Of a stretch of DNA of 64,000 nucleotides, positions 18,323 through 27,130 are shown piece by piece; position 1 is the first letter of the stretch; the number at the start of each line of letters is the position of its first letter. Source of the DNA: Holophagae bacterium (GTDB lineage Bacteria; Acidobacteriota; Holophagae; Acanthopleuribacterales; Acanthopleuribacteraceae). Below the pieces are notes generated by a model that was not told where the DNA came from, searched no databases, and was given only the letters and a program-made list of their open reading frames with translations. Location: positions 186,001-250,000 of the forward strand of contig JAUIFE010000009.1 of assembly GCA_030429565.1 (NCBI GenBank), given 5' to 3'. The position numbers were made by a program, and so were the translations under genes.

Positions 18323-18745
18323 TTACACCGTGGCGATGACTTTGAACTCGACCGCAATCGGTGTCGGCAGGGCGCCGACCTCGATGGTGGTGCGGGTGGC
18401 GCCGATGGGGGCAAAGGTTTTGGCGTAAACCTCGTTAAAAATCGCAAAATCGTCTTTCATGTTGGTCAGGAAAACCTGCACGTCGACGACTTGCTCAAGG
18501 CTGCTGCCCGAGGCTTCCAAAATGATGCGAATGTTGTCGATGACCGACTGCGTTTGGATCGCCACATCGTAGTCAGTGATCTCGCCCGCATCGTTGAGGG
18601 TGACGCCGGGAATGGTTTTTGTTCCTGGCTTACGGGGGCCGACACCACTTAAAAACAACAGGTTACCGACTTTGCGGGCGTGGGGATAGGCGCCGACCGG
18701 TTCCGGCGCTTTGTTGGTGGAGAAGGACTCGCGTTCGTTGCTCAT
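18323..18745 (-). CDS. RidA-family deaminase, probable 2-aminomuconate deaminase
   Basis: A 140-residue RidA/YjgF/YER057c-fold protein. Motifs: an opening PVGAYPHARKVGNLLFLSGVG, then the long-loop type RKPGTKTIPG, VFLTNMKDDFAIFNEVY and the conserved Arg in GATRTTIEV. The insertion and overall length match the 2-aminomuconate deaminase branch (AmnD/NbaF-like) rather than plain RidA. Such enzymes convert 2-aminomuconate to 4-oxalocrotonate with release of ammonia in tryptophan and aminophenol degradation. It lies last in the operon after an aldehyde dehydrogenase that would make its substrate. AAGGAA precedes the ATG. Exact substrate is inferred. Confidence 0.75.
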   Translation of the reverse strand: MSNERESFSTNKAPEPVGAYPHARKVGNLLFLSGVGPRKPGTKTIPGVTLNDAGEITDYDVAIQTQSVIDNIRIILEASGSSLEQVVDVQVFLTNMKDDFAIFNEVYAKTFAPIGATRTTIEVGALPTPIAVEFKVIATV

Positions 18746-18768
18746 GGTCGCACTTCCTTGCCGTTTTT

Positions 18769-20217
18769 TTAGGATCCGTACTTAATACAGACGTTTTGAA
18801 TTTCGGTGTAAAAATCAATCGAGTGATGACCGCCTTCGCGACCGACACCCGAGGCCTTCATGCCGCCGAACGGCGTGCGCAAATCACGCAGCATCCAGGT
18901 GTTGACCCAAATGATGCCGGCATCCATGGCGTGGGCGACGCGGTGGGCACGGCTCAAGTCGCCGGTCCAAAGGGTGGCCGACAAACCGTAGCGGGTGCTG
19001 TTGGCCCAGGCGACGACTTCGTCCTCACTGTCGAACGGCGTGATGGTGACCACCGGGCCGAAAATCTCTTCCTGTTGCACGCGACAATCCGCAGCCAAGC
19101 CGCTGACGACGGTGGGTTCCAGGAAAAAGCCGTTCTGCAGGTGGCTCGGAAGGTCGGGGACCTTGCCGCCGGCGTGAATGGTTCCGCCTTCCTCTACCGC
19201 CAACTTAATGTAACCCATGACTTTATCGCGGTGGGCCGCGCTGACGAGGGCGCCCGTGTTGGTGGTGGCATCGCTGGGATCACCGACGCGTAACGCGGCC
19301 GCTGCTGCACTGAAACGGCGCAGGAATTCGTCGTAAATCGGGCGCTCGACAAACATGCGCGAGCCGCACAGGCACACTTCACCTTGGTTGGTGAAAGCCG
19401 CGCGCAGGGCGACATCCAGGCAGGCGTCGAGATCGCAGTCGGCAAACACCAGAAACGCGTTTTTGCCACCCAACTCCAAGCTCAGCTTTTTGAAATGCGG
19501 CGCTGAATCTTGGATGATGTGTTTGGCGGTGGCGGTGCCGCCCGTGAACGAAATGAGCGGTACATCGGGATGGCCGACCAAGGCCGCGCCGGCCTCGGCA
19601 CCGGTGCCGAAGACCAAGTTACACACGCCCGCCGGCAATCCGGCGGCCTGCATCACTTCACCCAAAAGCACCGCCGTATGCGACGTCATCTCCGAGGGCT
19701 TGGCGACACAGGTATTGCCTGTAATCAGTGCAGGTGCGATTTTCCAGGTCAATAGGTACAAGGGCAGGTTCCACGGCGAAATCAGGCCGGCCACGCCGAC
19801 CGCTTTGCGGTGGACATAGTTCAGCGCCTGGTCGTCCATGTGGGTCGCTTGTTCCTGATGGTGCTGCATGGCGTCGGCAAAGTAGCGGAAGTTCCAGACG
19901 GCGCGGGGGATATCGACCGCACGCGCCAGGGAAACGGGTTTGCCTTGGTCCATGGATTCGGTGGCGGCGAATTCGTCCAAGCGACTTTCAATCAGGTCGG
20001 CGATGCGGTGCAGCAGGGCTGCACGTTCCGCCAACGGCGTGCGTGACCAAGCGGGAAAGGCCCGTTGCGCGGCGGCGACGGCGGCGTCGACGTCACGTTC
20101 ATCCGAGGCCGCTAAGTGTGCGTAAACAGCACCTGTTGCCGGGTTGACGTTGTCGAGGTACCGCCCGCTTCGCGGCGCGTGAAAGGCGCCGTCGATAAAA
20201 TTGTGGAGTTGCAACAT
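18769..20217 (-). CDS. Aldehyde dehydrogenase, probable 2-aminomuconate 6-semialdehyde dehydrogenase
   Basis: A 482-residue NAD-dependent aldehyde dehydrogenase. Seen: SPWNLPLYLLTWK, the SFTGGTATAK nucleotide loop, LELGGKN with the general-base Glu, and GEVCLCGSR with catalytic Cys at about 282. EEIFGPVV and VNTWMLRDLRTPFGG follow. The last motif and the overall sequence fit the 2-hydroxymuconic / 2-aminomuconic semialdehyde group (ALDH8-like). It would oxidise the ring-cleavage semialdehyde to 2-aminomuconate, the substrate of the RidA-type protein 23 bases downstream. AAGGAGG stands 7 bases before the ATG. Confidence 0.8.
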   Translation of the reverse strand: MLQLHNFIDGAFHAPRSGRYLDNVNPATGAVYAHLAASDERDVDAAVAAAQRAFPAWSRTPLAERAALLHRIADLIESRLDEFAATESMDQGKPVSLARAVDIPRAVWNFRYFADAMQHHQEQATHMDDQALNYVHRKAVGVAGLISPWNLPLYLLTWKIAPALITGNTCVAKPSEMTSHTAVLLGEVMQAAGLPAGVCNLVFGTGAEAGAALVGHPDVPLISFTGGTATAKHIIQDSAPHFKKLSLELGGKNAFLVFADCDLDACLDVALRAAFTNQGEVCLCGSRMFVERPIYDEFLRRFSAAAAALRVGDPSDATTNTGALVSAAHRDKVMGYIKLAVEEGGTIHAGGKVPDLPSHLQNGFFLEPTVVSGLAADCRVQQEEIFGPVVTITPFDSEDEVVAWANSTRYGLSATLWTGDLSRAHRVAHAMDAGIIWVNTWMLRDLRTPFGGMKASGVGREGGHHSIDFYTEIQNVCIKYGS

Positions 20218-20238
20218 CGAAGTTCCTCCTTCGTGGTG

Positions 20239-21450
20239 TCAGCAAAAGTGTTTGCCGACCAGCTCCATAAACCAGCGCATGCTCTGTTTGACCTGTTCGT
20301 TATCGTGGTTGTTAAAGTCAAACCACAGCATCAGGCGATCATCTTCGTCAAACCGTTCGCGCATTTGATCGAGAATGTGAGCCGCGCTGCCCACCAAGGC
20401 ATTGTCGACCGCTTGCTCGATGCGGGTGGGGTCGATGGTGCCTTGCAACGCTTTCCAGTAGTTGGAAAGCGCGTGATTGGCGCGTTCGCGGGCGCGGCTG
20501 TTGCGCTCGGCATCGGAGATACCGGGCGTTTCGTCGATGAAAACCAAGACCGTGCGCGGCATGTAGGTGCGCTTCCATGGACCGCCGTCGGCATGAAAGG
20601 TCTGCAACATACGCTGGTGGGTGGCTTCGATTTGGGCCGAGGGTGTAATCGACAGGTTAAACACACCGCATGGGTAGAAGGTGTTGGCGTAATCCTGAGT
20701 TGCCGCGTCATGGGCGCCGATGGTCAGCCACAACAGATCGAGCGGTGCCTCAAACGGAATGACGCCGACTTTTTCAAAGACCCAGCGCGGTGCCAGTTCG
20801 ATGTGGTCGACGGTGCGACCGTGCGCTTTGAGGACTTTTTCCCAATCTTCGTCAGTGCGGAAATCAGTGCGGCTCAGCGTTTGGCGCGCGACTTCGTCGG
20901 ATGAGAAGACGTCACCGCGCACGAAGCGCAGGAAAATCTCCAGTGCTTCGCGGAAGATTTTGCCCTTGACCGCTTTCCAGCCCGCTTCCTCGACCGCGTT
21001 GCGTGGCAAAACGCCGTAGGGCGTGTTGGAGAAGGGGAAACGACCGCTGGCAAAACCAATTTGCAACTTGCGTTTCTCGTTCTCGTCCAAGCCGTGCAGC
21101 AGCAGCGCGGTGCGCAGCGCTTCGGCGCGGGCGATCGGGCCACCGTTGCATTGAATGTTGAGAATGGCGGAACCGACTTCGAGGTTTTTGGTTTGCGCAA
21201 AGACTTTGTGGGCGACTTGGAAGATATCGGTGTTGAGCCCGATTTCGCCTTTGAAGTCGGGAATGACGGGCGCTTTATTCTCTTTTTGGACCTGGCAGGA
21301 AAGGTGGGTTTCCGCGACCCAGGCACACTTGTAGCCCAGCGTGTCGGCAAGACGGACTTGGTCGAAAAAGTTCAGCAACATGCGCCGTTCGTCGGGCATA
21401 TAACCGTCGACTTCGGTTTGGCAGATCGAGAAAAAAACGTCGAAAATCAT
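20239..21450 (-). CDS. LLM-class flavin-dependent monooxygenase
   Basis: A 403-residue bacterial-luciferase-like (LLM) protein. Motifs: MLLNFFDQVRLADTLGYKCAW (barrel strand-helix), AETHLS, LEVGSAILNIQ, and RKLQIGFASGRFPF, a flavin/phosphate loop. ATG at 21450 overlaps the TGA of the upstream SDR gene (ATGA). I prefer it over the TTG two codons earlier. LLM enzymes use reduced FMN and oxygen to hydroxylate or cleave a ring or C-C bond. None is part of the standard kynurenine pathway, so its presence between kynA and the semialdehyde dehydrogenase is notable. The substrate is not known. Confidence 0.75.
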   Translation of the reverse strand: MIFDVFFSICQTEVDGYMPDERRMLLNFFDQVRLADTLGYKCAWVAETHLSCQVQKENKAPVIPDFKGEIGLNTDIFQVAHKVFAQTKNLEVGSAILNIQCNGGPIARAEALRTALLLHGLDENEKRKLQIGFASGRFPFSNTPYGVLPRNAVEEAGWKAVKGKIFREALEIFLRFVRGDVFSSDEVARQTLSRTDFRTDEDWEKVLKAHGRTVDHIELAPRWVFEKVGVIPFEAPLDLLWLTIGAHDAATQDYANTFYPCGVFNLSITPSAQIEATHQRMLQTFHADGGPWKRTYMPRTVLVFIDETPGISDAERNSRARERANHALSNYWKALQGTIDPTRIEQAVDNALVGSAAHILDQMRERFDEDDRLMLWFDFNNHDNEQVKQSMRWFMELVGKHFC

Positions 21451-22226
21451 AAGCAACCCGTCCTTCCGCCGTCAACCGGCAGGTTGACGCCGTTGATGTA
21501 GCCGGCGGCCGGTGAAGCGAGGAAGGCGGCGGCGGCGGCGGTTTCTTTGGGATCGCCGAAACGACGCGCGGGCACGCGTTCTCGCCATAGTTGCGCGACG
21601 TCTTCTTCACTTTTGCCGAGCCGTTCGGCGGCGGCGCTGATCAGCTTGTCAAGGCGTGGCGTTTGGGTGAAGCCGGGCAAAATGTTGTTGACGGTAATGC
21701 CGTCGGCGGCGACTTCGAGTGACAGGGTTTTGGCCCAACTCGCCATGGCGCCGCGAATGGTGTTGCTGACGCCCAAGTTGGGGATCGGGATTTTAACCGA
21801 GGTGGAAATGATATTGATGATGCGACCGTAAGCGGCTTTTTTCATACCGGGCAGCAGCAGTTGCGTCAAGCAGGCGGCCGCCAGGATGTGGTTTTGCAGA
21901 CCGGCGGTAAAAGCTTCGGGTGAGGCTTGCGCTATGGGGCCGGGGGCCGGACCGCCGCTGTTATTAATTAAGATATGAATGTCGCCGTGAACGGCCAGCT
22001 CTTGGCTGATCGTCTGTTTGAGGGCGTTCAGGTCGCTAATGTCGAGGCAGACGACACGGTGCCCGTCGCCGGGCAGACGCGCAACCAGTGCTTCGAGTTT
22101 GCTTTGGGTTCGGGCTAGGGCTGTGACCGCACAACCCTGTTCGGCGAGGGCGACTGCGATCGCCGCGCCAATACCTTGCGACGCGCCACAAACCAAGGCG
22201 CGTTTCCCATTTAATTGTTCGTGCAA
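21447..22226 (-). CDS. Short-chain dehydrogenase/reductase-like protein lacking the usual Tyr/Lys
   Basis: A 259-residue SDR-fold protein. The glycine-rich nucleotide loop is GASQGIG (about 14-20), and NNSGGP stands in place of the NNAG motif. In the region that normally carries Ser...Tyr-x3-Lys it reads GVSNTIRGAM, so Tyr and Lys are replaced by Ser/Asn and Arg. The family of BKR-like atypical SDRs lacks these residues too, so it may not be an oxidoreductase or may use other groups. Start is TTG at 22226, with GGGAGG 7 bases upstream. Second gene of the kynA operon. It overlaps the LLM gene by 4 bases, so translation is coupled. Confidence 0.75.
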   Translation of the reverse strand: MHEQLNGKRALVCGASQGIGAAIAVALAEQGCAVTALARTQSKLEALVARLPGDGHRVVCLDISDLNALKQTISQELAVHGDIHILINNSGGPAPGPIAQASPEAFTAGLQNHILAAACLTQLLLPGMKKAAYGRIINIISTSVKIPIPNLGVSNTIRGAMASWAKTLSLEVAADGITVNNILPGFTQTPRLDKLISAAAERLGKSEEDVAQLWRERVPARRFGDPKETAAAAAFLASPAAGYINGVNLPVDGGRTGCL

Positions 22227-22274
22227 AGGGGACCTCCCATGGAAACAGGATGAAGCTTGTGTGGATCGGGCCGC

Positions 22275-23111
22275 TTAATAAGAACCGGCGCCAATGGCGT
22301 TGCGCACTTCCCATAATTCGGGGAAACATTTCAGGTCTTCACGGGTGCGCAAGAATTGATAACCAGTGCTGCCACCGGTGCCCATCTTGCGACCAATGGT
22401 TCGTTCGACCATGACCGCGTGCGTTTTGCGCCACAACACCAGCTTTTCGTCTAAATCAACCATGGCTTCAAATAGCAAGACCCAGTGGAATTCTTCCTTA
22501 GGGTGCTCGTAAATGGATTTGATCAAGGCGGCAAGCTTCTCGTTGAGGACGGGTGACTCGGTCACCGTGCGGTTGAGCACTTCGTCCGGGACGTCGTGAC
22601 CGGCGCGTTTCAAACACATCAAAGCTTCGTCGTAAATCGACGGTTGGTGTTGGATTTTTTCCAGACGCGCGCGGATTTCGGGTAACTTCTCAAAGAAGTT
22701 GAGGAAAAAAGGGTTGCGCAAGCCGTAGGTGAATTCGACTTCGCGGAACTGAGCCGATTGAAAACCACTGGCCGGTTTCAGTAAGTCGCGAAAACCGGCA
22801 AACTCGATCGGTGTCAGCGTGGACAACAAACGAATTTGGGCAACTTGCAGTTCCATGATGGCGCCGATGCGTTTGATTGCTTTCAGCGCGTGGGAAACCA
22901 TGTCCTGGCGGAAGCCGGTGACCAGCTTGGTTGTTTCGTGCAGGACTTCTTTGAACCACAACTCGGCCGTTTGGTGGATGATGATGAAAAACATTTCATC
23001 GGGGTGCTCGGGATTTGAGCGAAGGTTTTGAAGATTCAAGAGTTGCGGGAGTTGCAAGTATGAGTTGTAATTTAGCTCTTCAAGGACCAAATCCTTGTAG
23101 TTGATGCTCAT
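22275..23111 (-). CDS. kynA: Tryptophan 2,3-dioxygenase
   Basis: A 278-residue heme dioxygenase that opens the indole ring of L-tryptophan to N-formylkynurenine using oxygen. Seen: the start NYKDLVLEELNYNSYLQLP, the distal pocket motif FIIIHQTAELWFKE, the helical FGFRDLL-type region, and WRKTHAVMVERTIG with the proximal heme His. GTGGSTGYQFLR near the end binds substrate. AGGAG stands 6 bases before the ATG at 23111. The longer frame start at 23153 has no such site. First gene of the minus-strand operon. No kynurenine formamidase, kynureninase or 3-hydroxyanthranilate dioxygenase is in the window. Confidence 0.93.
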   Translation of the reverse strand: MSINYKDLVLEELNYNSYLQLPQLLNLQNLRSNPEHPDEMFFIIIHQTAELWFKEVLHETTKLVTGFRQDMVSHALKAIKRIGAIMELQVAQIRLLSTLTPIEFAGFRDLLKPASGFQSAQFREVEFTYGLRNPFFLNFFEKLPEIRARLEKIQHQPSIYDEALMCLKRAGHDVPDEVLNRTVTESPVLNEKLAALIKSIYEHPKEEFHWVLLFEAMVDLDEKLVLWRKTHAVMVERTIGRKMGTGGSTGYQFLRTREDLKCFPELWEVRNAIGAGSY

Positions 23112-23170
23112 GGTGTTCTCCTGACATGGCAAGAAACTGAGAGAAAAACGCAATCACCCCCCAATTTCCT

Positions 23171-23190
23171 TTATGATCTTAGGGTCATAA
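23171..23190. promoter_or_regulatory. Inverted repeat, candidate operator of the kynA operon
   Basis: The 20-mer TTATGATCTTAGGGTCATAA has perfect 6-bp arms (TTATGA / TCATAA) around an 8-base spacer, 60 bases upstream of the kynA start. Spacing and symmetry fit a dimeric repressor site. The regulator is not identifiable. Confidence 0.5.
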
Positions 23191-23376
23191 CTCATTTCTT
23201 GGCATTTGAAGCATTTAGGAAACGCCTGTAGGTTAGCGGAACGCGACCCCTTCAAGCTACCGAACCGGTGCGTTCGAAAAGGCGGGAGACGGATGATTCC
23301 CCGTTTTAACCGGTTTGCTGAAGATTTGTAAAGAAATTTCGCAAAATGGACGTTTTAAGGAGCAATCGCAGGTTTT

Positions 23377-25623
23377 ATGGACAGTCACCATTTGATTACT
23401 ACGTTTGCAACCGCAACTGCCTTAGGAGTTTTTTTTCTGGTGCTTGCTCAGCGCCTGAAGGTTTCTGCGATTGTTGTGTTGCTGATCGGCGGTATTTTAG
23501 CCGGTCCTCAGGTGCTCGATATTGTGCATCCCAAGGATTTGGGGCACGGATTAAACGCCTTGATTTCGCTCGCTGTTGGTTTGATTTTGTTCGAGGGTGG
23601 TTTGACGCTGGACGTCAAAGGGTTCCGCCAGGTCTCCAAGGAGATTTGGGGCGTGTTGACCTGGGGCATTGCCGTCACCTGGGTGGCCAGCACCCTTCTC
23701 ATTAAGTTGGTGTTTGATTTCGACTGGCCCTTTTGCTTTTTTGCCGCCAGTTTGATCATTGTGACCGGACCGACCGTGATCGGGCCTTTGTTACAACGTA
23801 TCGGTGTTAAGAAAAACATTCACCACATTTTGCACTGGGAAGGGGTCTTAATTGACCCGATTGGTGTGTTCATCGCGTTGCTGTGTTACGAATGGTTCGT
23901 CAGTGTGTACTTGCACGACTCCGCCCAGGGCGGGGCGCTGGGCACTTACCTGATTCAATTACTCGGCAGCAGTGCCGACACCATTTCCATTTTTAACTTT
24001 GCCTTGCGTTTCATTGTCGGGATGGTGCTGGGTTTATCGCTTGGCGGTGCTTTGTACCAAGTACTTAAACGCGAGTGGGTTCCCGAAGAATACTTGAACA
24101 TTTTCGTGCTGGCGACAGCTATGATCATCTTCTCGCTGTCGGACATCTTGGTTACCGAAAGTGGGCTTTTGGCTGTGACTGTCGCCGGTTTGTTGGTCGG
24201 TTATAAGGATACACCGCAGCTAGACCGTATTATCGAGTACAAGGTTGAACTCAAAGACCTGTTGATTTCGCTGCTGTTCGTGCTACTGGCCGCCAACCTG
24301 GAACTGACCAAGTTCTTGAGTTACGGTTGGAAGTTGCTGATTGTGGTGGTGGGTGTGATGGTGGTGGTTCGACCACTCAATATCTTCATATCTACTTACA
24401 AAAGCTCGCTAACCCTGCGGGAAAAACTGTTTTTGAGCTGGATTGCACCGCGTGGGATTGTCGCGGCATCGATGGCTTCGATCTGTGCTTTCCACTTGAC
24501 CAACCTCAACTTTAAAGAGGCCGGCTTCCTCGAGACCTTTACCTACTCCGTGATTGCCGGTACCGTGATATTCCAGGGCTTTACCGCTAAGTTGGTGGGG
24601 CGTGCACTGGGCGTATTGGAGCCGAAACCCAAAGGTTGGGTGATCGTCGGCGCGCACAAGTTGGCGCGGTTGATTGCCCACTTCATTCAGGAAAGCGGTT
24701 GCAGTGTGGTCCTCATTGATACCAACCCGCGTGAGGTCAAACTGGCCCGTCGCGAAGGCTTGATTGCCATCAATGAAAACGCCATGCAAATTGACCCCGA
24801 GCACAACCCTAACCTCTACGGTATCGGCCACTTCGTCGCCTTCACGGAGAACGAAGATCTCAACCGCTTGTTGTGTCAGCGGTGGGAGGACTTACTCAAA
24901 AAAGCGTCGATCTACCGCTGGGTCTCCGAGCAGGCCGATACCAGTGTCGTCAATGCGCGGCTTTTGGTCGGTCGCGTGGTGTGGCAAAGCCTGCAGTTGC
25001 GGGCGGCCCTGGCTCAAGAGGAACGCGAAGAACTCAAGGTTCGCCGCATTTCTACCAATATCCAGGCTTACAAAGATGCGGATAACGTGCTGATGTGCCT
25101 GCACAACGGCGAGCTTTATCCCTATGTGCCCGCCGATGCCGAGGGTCAGGGCCTGATTTTGACACTGGCGCCCGTCTCCGGCGGCTTGGAAATTCCCTCC
25201 AACCGCAAGTGGACGCTCTTTTCCGAAGCGGAGAGTTTGGAAGGCCTGTACAGCGACATGCTGCAAATCCTGGTCAAGGAATATCCCAAGCTGGACCACG
25301 ATCGCCTTTTACGCGAACTGGTTCAGCGCGAAGAAGAGTTTAGCAGTCTGTTGGGCCACGGAATTTCTCTGCCGCACACTTATAGCAAAAACATCGACAC
25401 GACTTTGGTTGTGATTGCACGGGTCAAAGAACCGATTTCGTGCAAACACAGCGGCTCCGATATCTCGTTGGTCTTTATGCTGTTAAGTCCGGAAGAGCAA
25501 CCGGTGGAACACCTTAACCAAATCTCACAAATCGCCAAGTTTGTGATGCGTGAGGAAACGCGCGTGGCTTTGTTGGAAGCACAAAACGACAAAGAACTGC
25601 TCAGCGTCATCATGCACGGTTAG
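23377..25623 (+). CDS. Sodium/proton-type antiporter with TrkA-N and PTS-IIA-like domains
   Basis: A 748-residue, three-part protein. The first ~400 residues hold about twelve membrane segments of the cation:proton antiporter fold (FEGGLTLD, GPTVIGPLLQRIG, LHWEGVLIDPIG, APRGIVAASMAS). Next comes a Rossmann TrkA-N/RCK domain (GWVIVGAHKLARL, VLIDTNPREV; about 425-560). The C-terminal ~130 residues look like a PTS EIIA type-2 (Ntr) domain, with HGISLPHTYSKNI containing the phosphorylatable His and HLNQISQIAKFV. This suggests antiport gated by a nucleotide and by phosphorylation or a nitrogen-PTS-like signal. AGG lies 4 bases before ATG; a better AAGGAG lies 14 bases off. Stand-alone gene. Confidence 0.85.
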   Translation: MDSHHLITTFATATALGVFFLVLAQRLKVSAIVVLLIGGILAGPQVLDIVHPKDLGHGLNALISLAVGLILFEGGLTLDVKGFRQVSKEIWGVLTWGIAVTWVASTLLIKLVFDFDWPFCFFAASLIIVTGPTVIGPLLQRIGVKKNIHHILHWEGVLIDPIGVFIALLCYEWFVSVYLHDSAQGGALGTYLIQLLGSSADTISIFNFALRFIVGMVLGLSLGGALYQVLKREWVPEEYLNIFVLATAMIIFSLSDILVTESGLLAVTVAGLLVGYKDTPQLDRIIEYKVELKDLLISLLFVLLAANLELTKFLSYGWKLLIVVVGVMVVVRPLNIFISTYKSSLTLREKLFLSWIAPRGIVAASMASICAFHLTNLNFKEAGFLETFTYSVIAGTVIFQGFTAKLVGRALGVLEPKPKGWVIVGAHKLARLIAHFIQESGCSVVLIDTNPREVKLARREGLIAINENAMQIDPEHNPNLYGIGHFVAFTENEDLNRLLCQRWEDLLKKASIYRWVSEQADTSVVNARLLVGRVVWQSLQLRAALAQEEREELKVRRISTNIQAYKDADNVLMCLHNGELYPYVPADAEGQGLILTLAPVSGGLEIPSNRKWTLFSEAESLEGLYSDMLQILVKEYPKLDHDRLLRELVQREEEFSSLLGHGISLPHTYSKNIDTTLVVIARVKEPISCKHSGSDISLVFMLLSPEEQPVEHLNQISQIAKFVMREETRVALLEAQNDKELLSVIMHG

Positions 25624-25639
25624 CGATTTGCGGCAGAGA

Positions 25640-25673
25640 CGACCCGCCGTCCGTTCATTAAAGGGCGGCGGTC
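25640..25673 (+). terminator. Terminator-like GC hairpin
   Basis: GACCCGCCGTCC pairs imperfectly with GGGCGGCGGTC around ATTCATTAA, 20 bases after the antiporter stop. No long T-run. Confidence 0.35.
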
Positions 25674-25918
25674 ATCCCGGCCGCCACGGCCTTTTGCGTT
25701 TAGGTGATTGATAAGCAACAAGGTACGTATTATTCTTGGGGAAGCATTTTCATTATCGAATCGCGCGAATCACCCCGAATTCGGTCGTAAGCTGCGGCCG
25801 ACGGTGCCGATTTTTCGGCAAATTGGGGCTGAAGAATTTTGCGAACGACCGATAACTACATTAACGCACCCCTACTCGATGACTAAAAAGCGAACTTTTA
25901 CCCCGAGAAACCTTGCCT

Positions 25919-27130
25919 ATGGCCAAAAAGAAAAAACAGCCTCAAATAGTCGATCCTCAGGAGATTCAAATCATCCTGGGCAAGCTGATGAACAAAGCAC
26001 AGGGCATCAACCTCAAGCTGGGCGGCGATAAAGTGCGTTGTTCCATTCTCGACGAATTAGACGAAGGTCTGATTTTGCGGATGGACGCCGAGGTTCGCGA
26101 AAAATACAGCCTGCAGCCGCGTATGCCCATCGCCATGAGCTTTTATTACGAAGGCAAGGAATACTTCAGCGGCTCAAAGGTGCTCGGTTACGGCAAGTAC
26201 GAAGGCAAAGAAGCGCTGCGTTTGGCTTATCCCGAGGCTTTTACCGTCAATGACGATTTTGGGCTAACCCAGTTACACCTGTCGCCGCGCCTGCCGGTTA
26301 TCTTTACCTCGACACTGAATCAGTTGTGTGACGGCCAGATTGTGAATATCGGCGTGAACGGGATTGATTTGCGCAATTGCAATCCCGAACCGACACGCGA
26401 GCTGTTGGCCCTTAACCGCGACACCAACATCGGTTTTGAAATCTCACCCGAATTGCGCATTCATTGTCCTGGCAACATCCTTTATATTCAGTCGGTTGGC
26501 GAAGAGTTGGTGGGGATTGAATTTGTCGGCTTGGATAAAAACACCACCAAGCAATTGGCTGATTGGATTACCGATGAGTCATTAAAACGTCGCAATCAAG
26601 ATCTGCACTTCCTGCGCGAACGCCGCAATCGCAAAGATCAACCCAAGCCGAACAGTGGCGGCGGCGACGACAGTGAAGAACAAGGCGACGGTCAACCACG
26701 CCTGCGACTTGAAGACGATTACCGCAATACGGTGTTCTCCGACGGCGACGCCTATATCCTAATTCTGTCGCGCGATAAGGACCTGATCGGTCGCATGGGG
26801 AAAAGCCTAAAACGCAAATACGGTGTGCTGATCTCCAAAGGGCGTTTCTCTAACGTTCAGAAAATTATTGAATTCTATCAACCGGTGTTGATTTTGCTCG
26901 ACGCCCAGTTGGGCTCACTCTCAGGGTTTGATGTGTGCAACACCATGCACTCCCACCTGGAAGAACGACAAGCCGTGGTGATGATGGGCGGCGGCGAAGA
27001 GCGGGTGCAAACGCGTGCACGAGCGATTGAAGCGGGCGCCCTCGATTACATGGTCAATGATCCGTTTCGGCCACTGTCCTTTTTTAAATCGGTCGAGGAA
27101 TTCGTCGCCTTGGCTACGGGTCAGCCTTAA
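25919..27130 (+). CDS. PilZ-type domain protein with C-terminal receiver
   Basis: A 403-residue cytoplasmic protein. After a lysine-rich start (MAKKKKQ), the first half matches YcgR/PilZN-PilZ-like text: LQPRMPIAMSFYYEGKEYFSG, LSPRLPVIFTSTLNQL, then VGIEFVGLD, typical of cyclic-di-GMP effectors. The canonical RxxxR / DxSxxG motifs are not clear (DGQIVNIGVNGIDL fits the second). A hydrophilic linker follows, then a receiver-like domain (YILILSRDKDLI, ILLDAQLGSLSGFDV, MMGGGEE) with a candidate phospho-acceptor Asp in ILLDAQ. Likely links c-di-GMP and phosphorelay to motility or surface functions. The ATG at 25919 has a GAGAAA site. Confidence 0.65.
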   Translation: MAKKKKQPQIVDPQEIQIILGKLMNKAQGINLKLGGDKVRCSILDELDEGLILRMDAEVREKYSLQPRMPIAMSFYYEGKEYFSGSKVLGYGKYEGKEALRLAYPEAFTVNDDFGLTQLHLSPRLPVIFTSTLNQLCDGQIVNIGVNGIDLRNCNPEPTRELLALNRDTNIGFEISPELRIHCPGNILYIQSVGEELVGIEFVGLDKNTTKQLADWITDESLKRRNQDLHFLRERRNRKDQPKPNSGGGDDSEEQGDGQPRLRLEDDYRNTVFSDGDAYILILSRDKDLIGRMGKSLKRKYGVLISKGRFSNVQKIIEFYQPVLILLDAQLGSLSGFDVCNTMHSHLEERQAVVMMGGGEERVQTRARAIEAGALDYMVNDPFRPLSFFKSVEEFVALATGQP

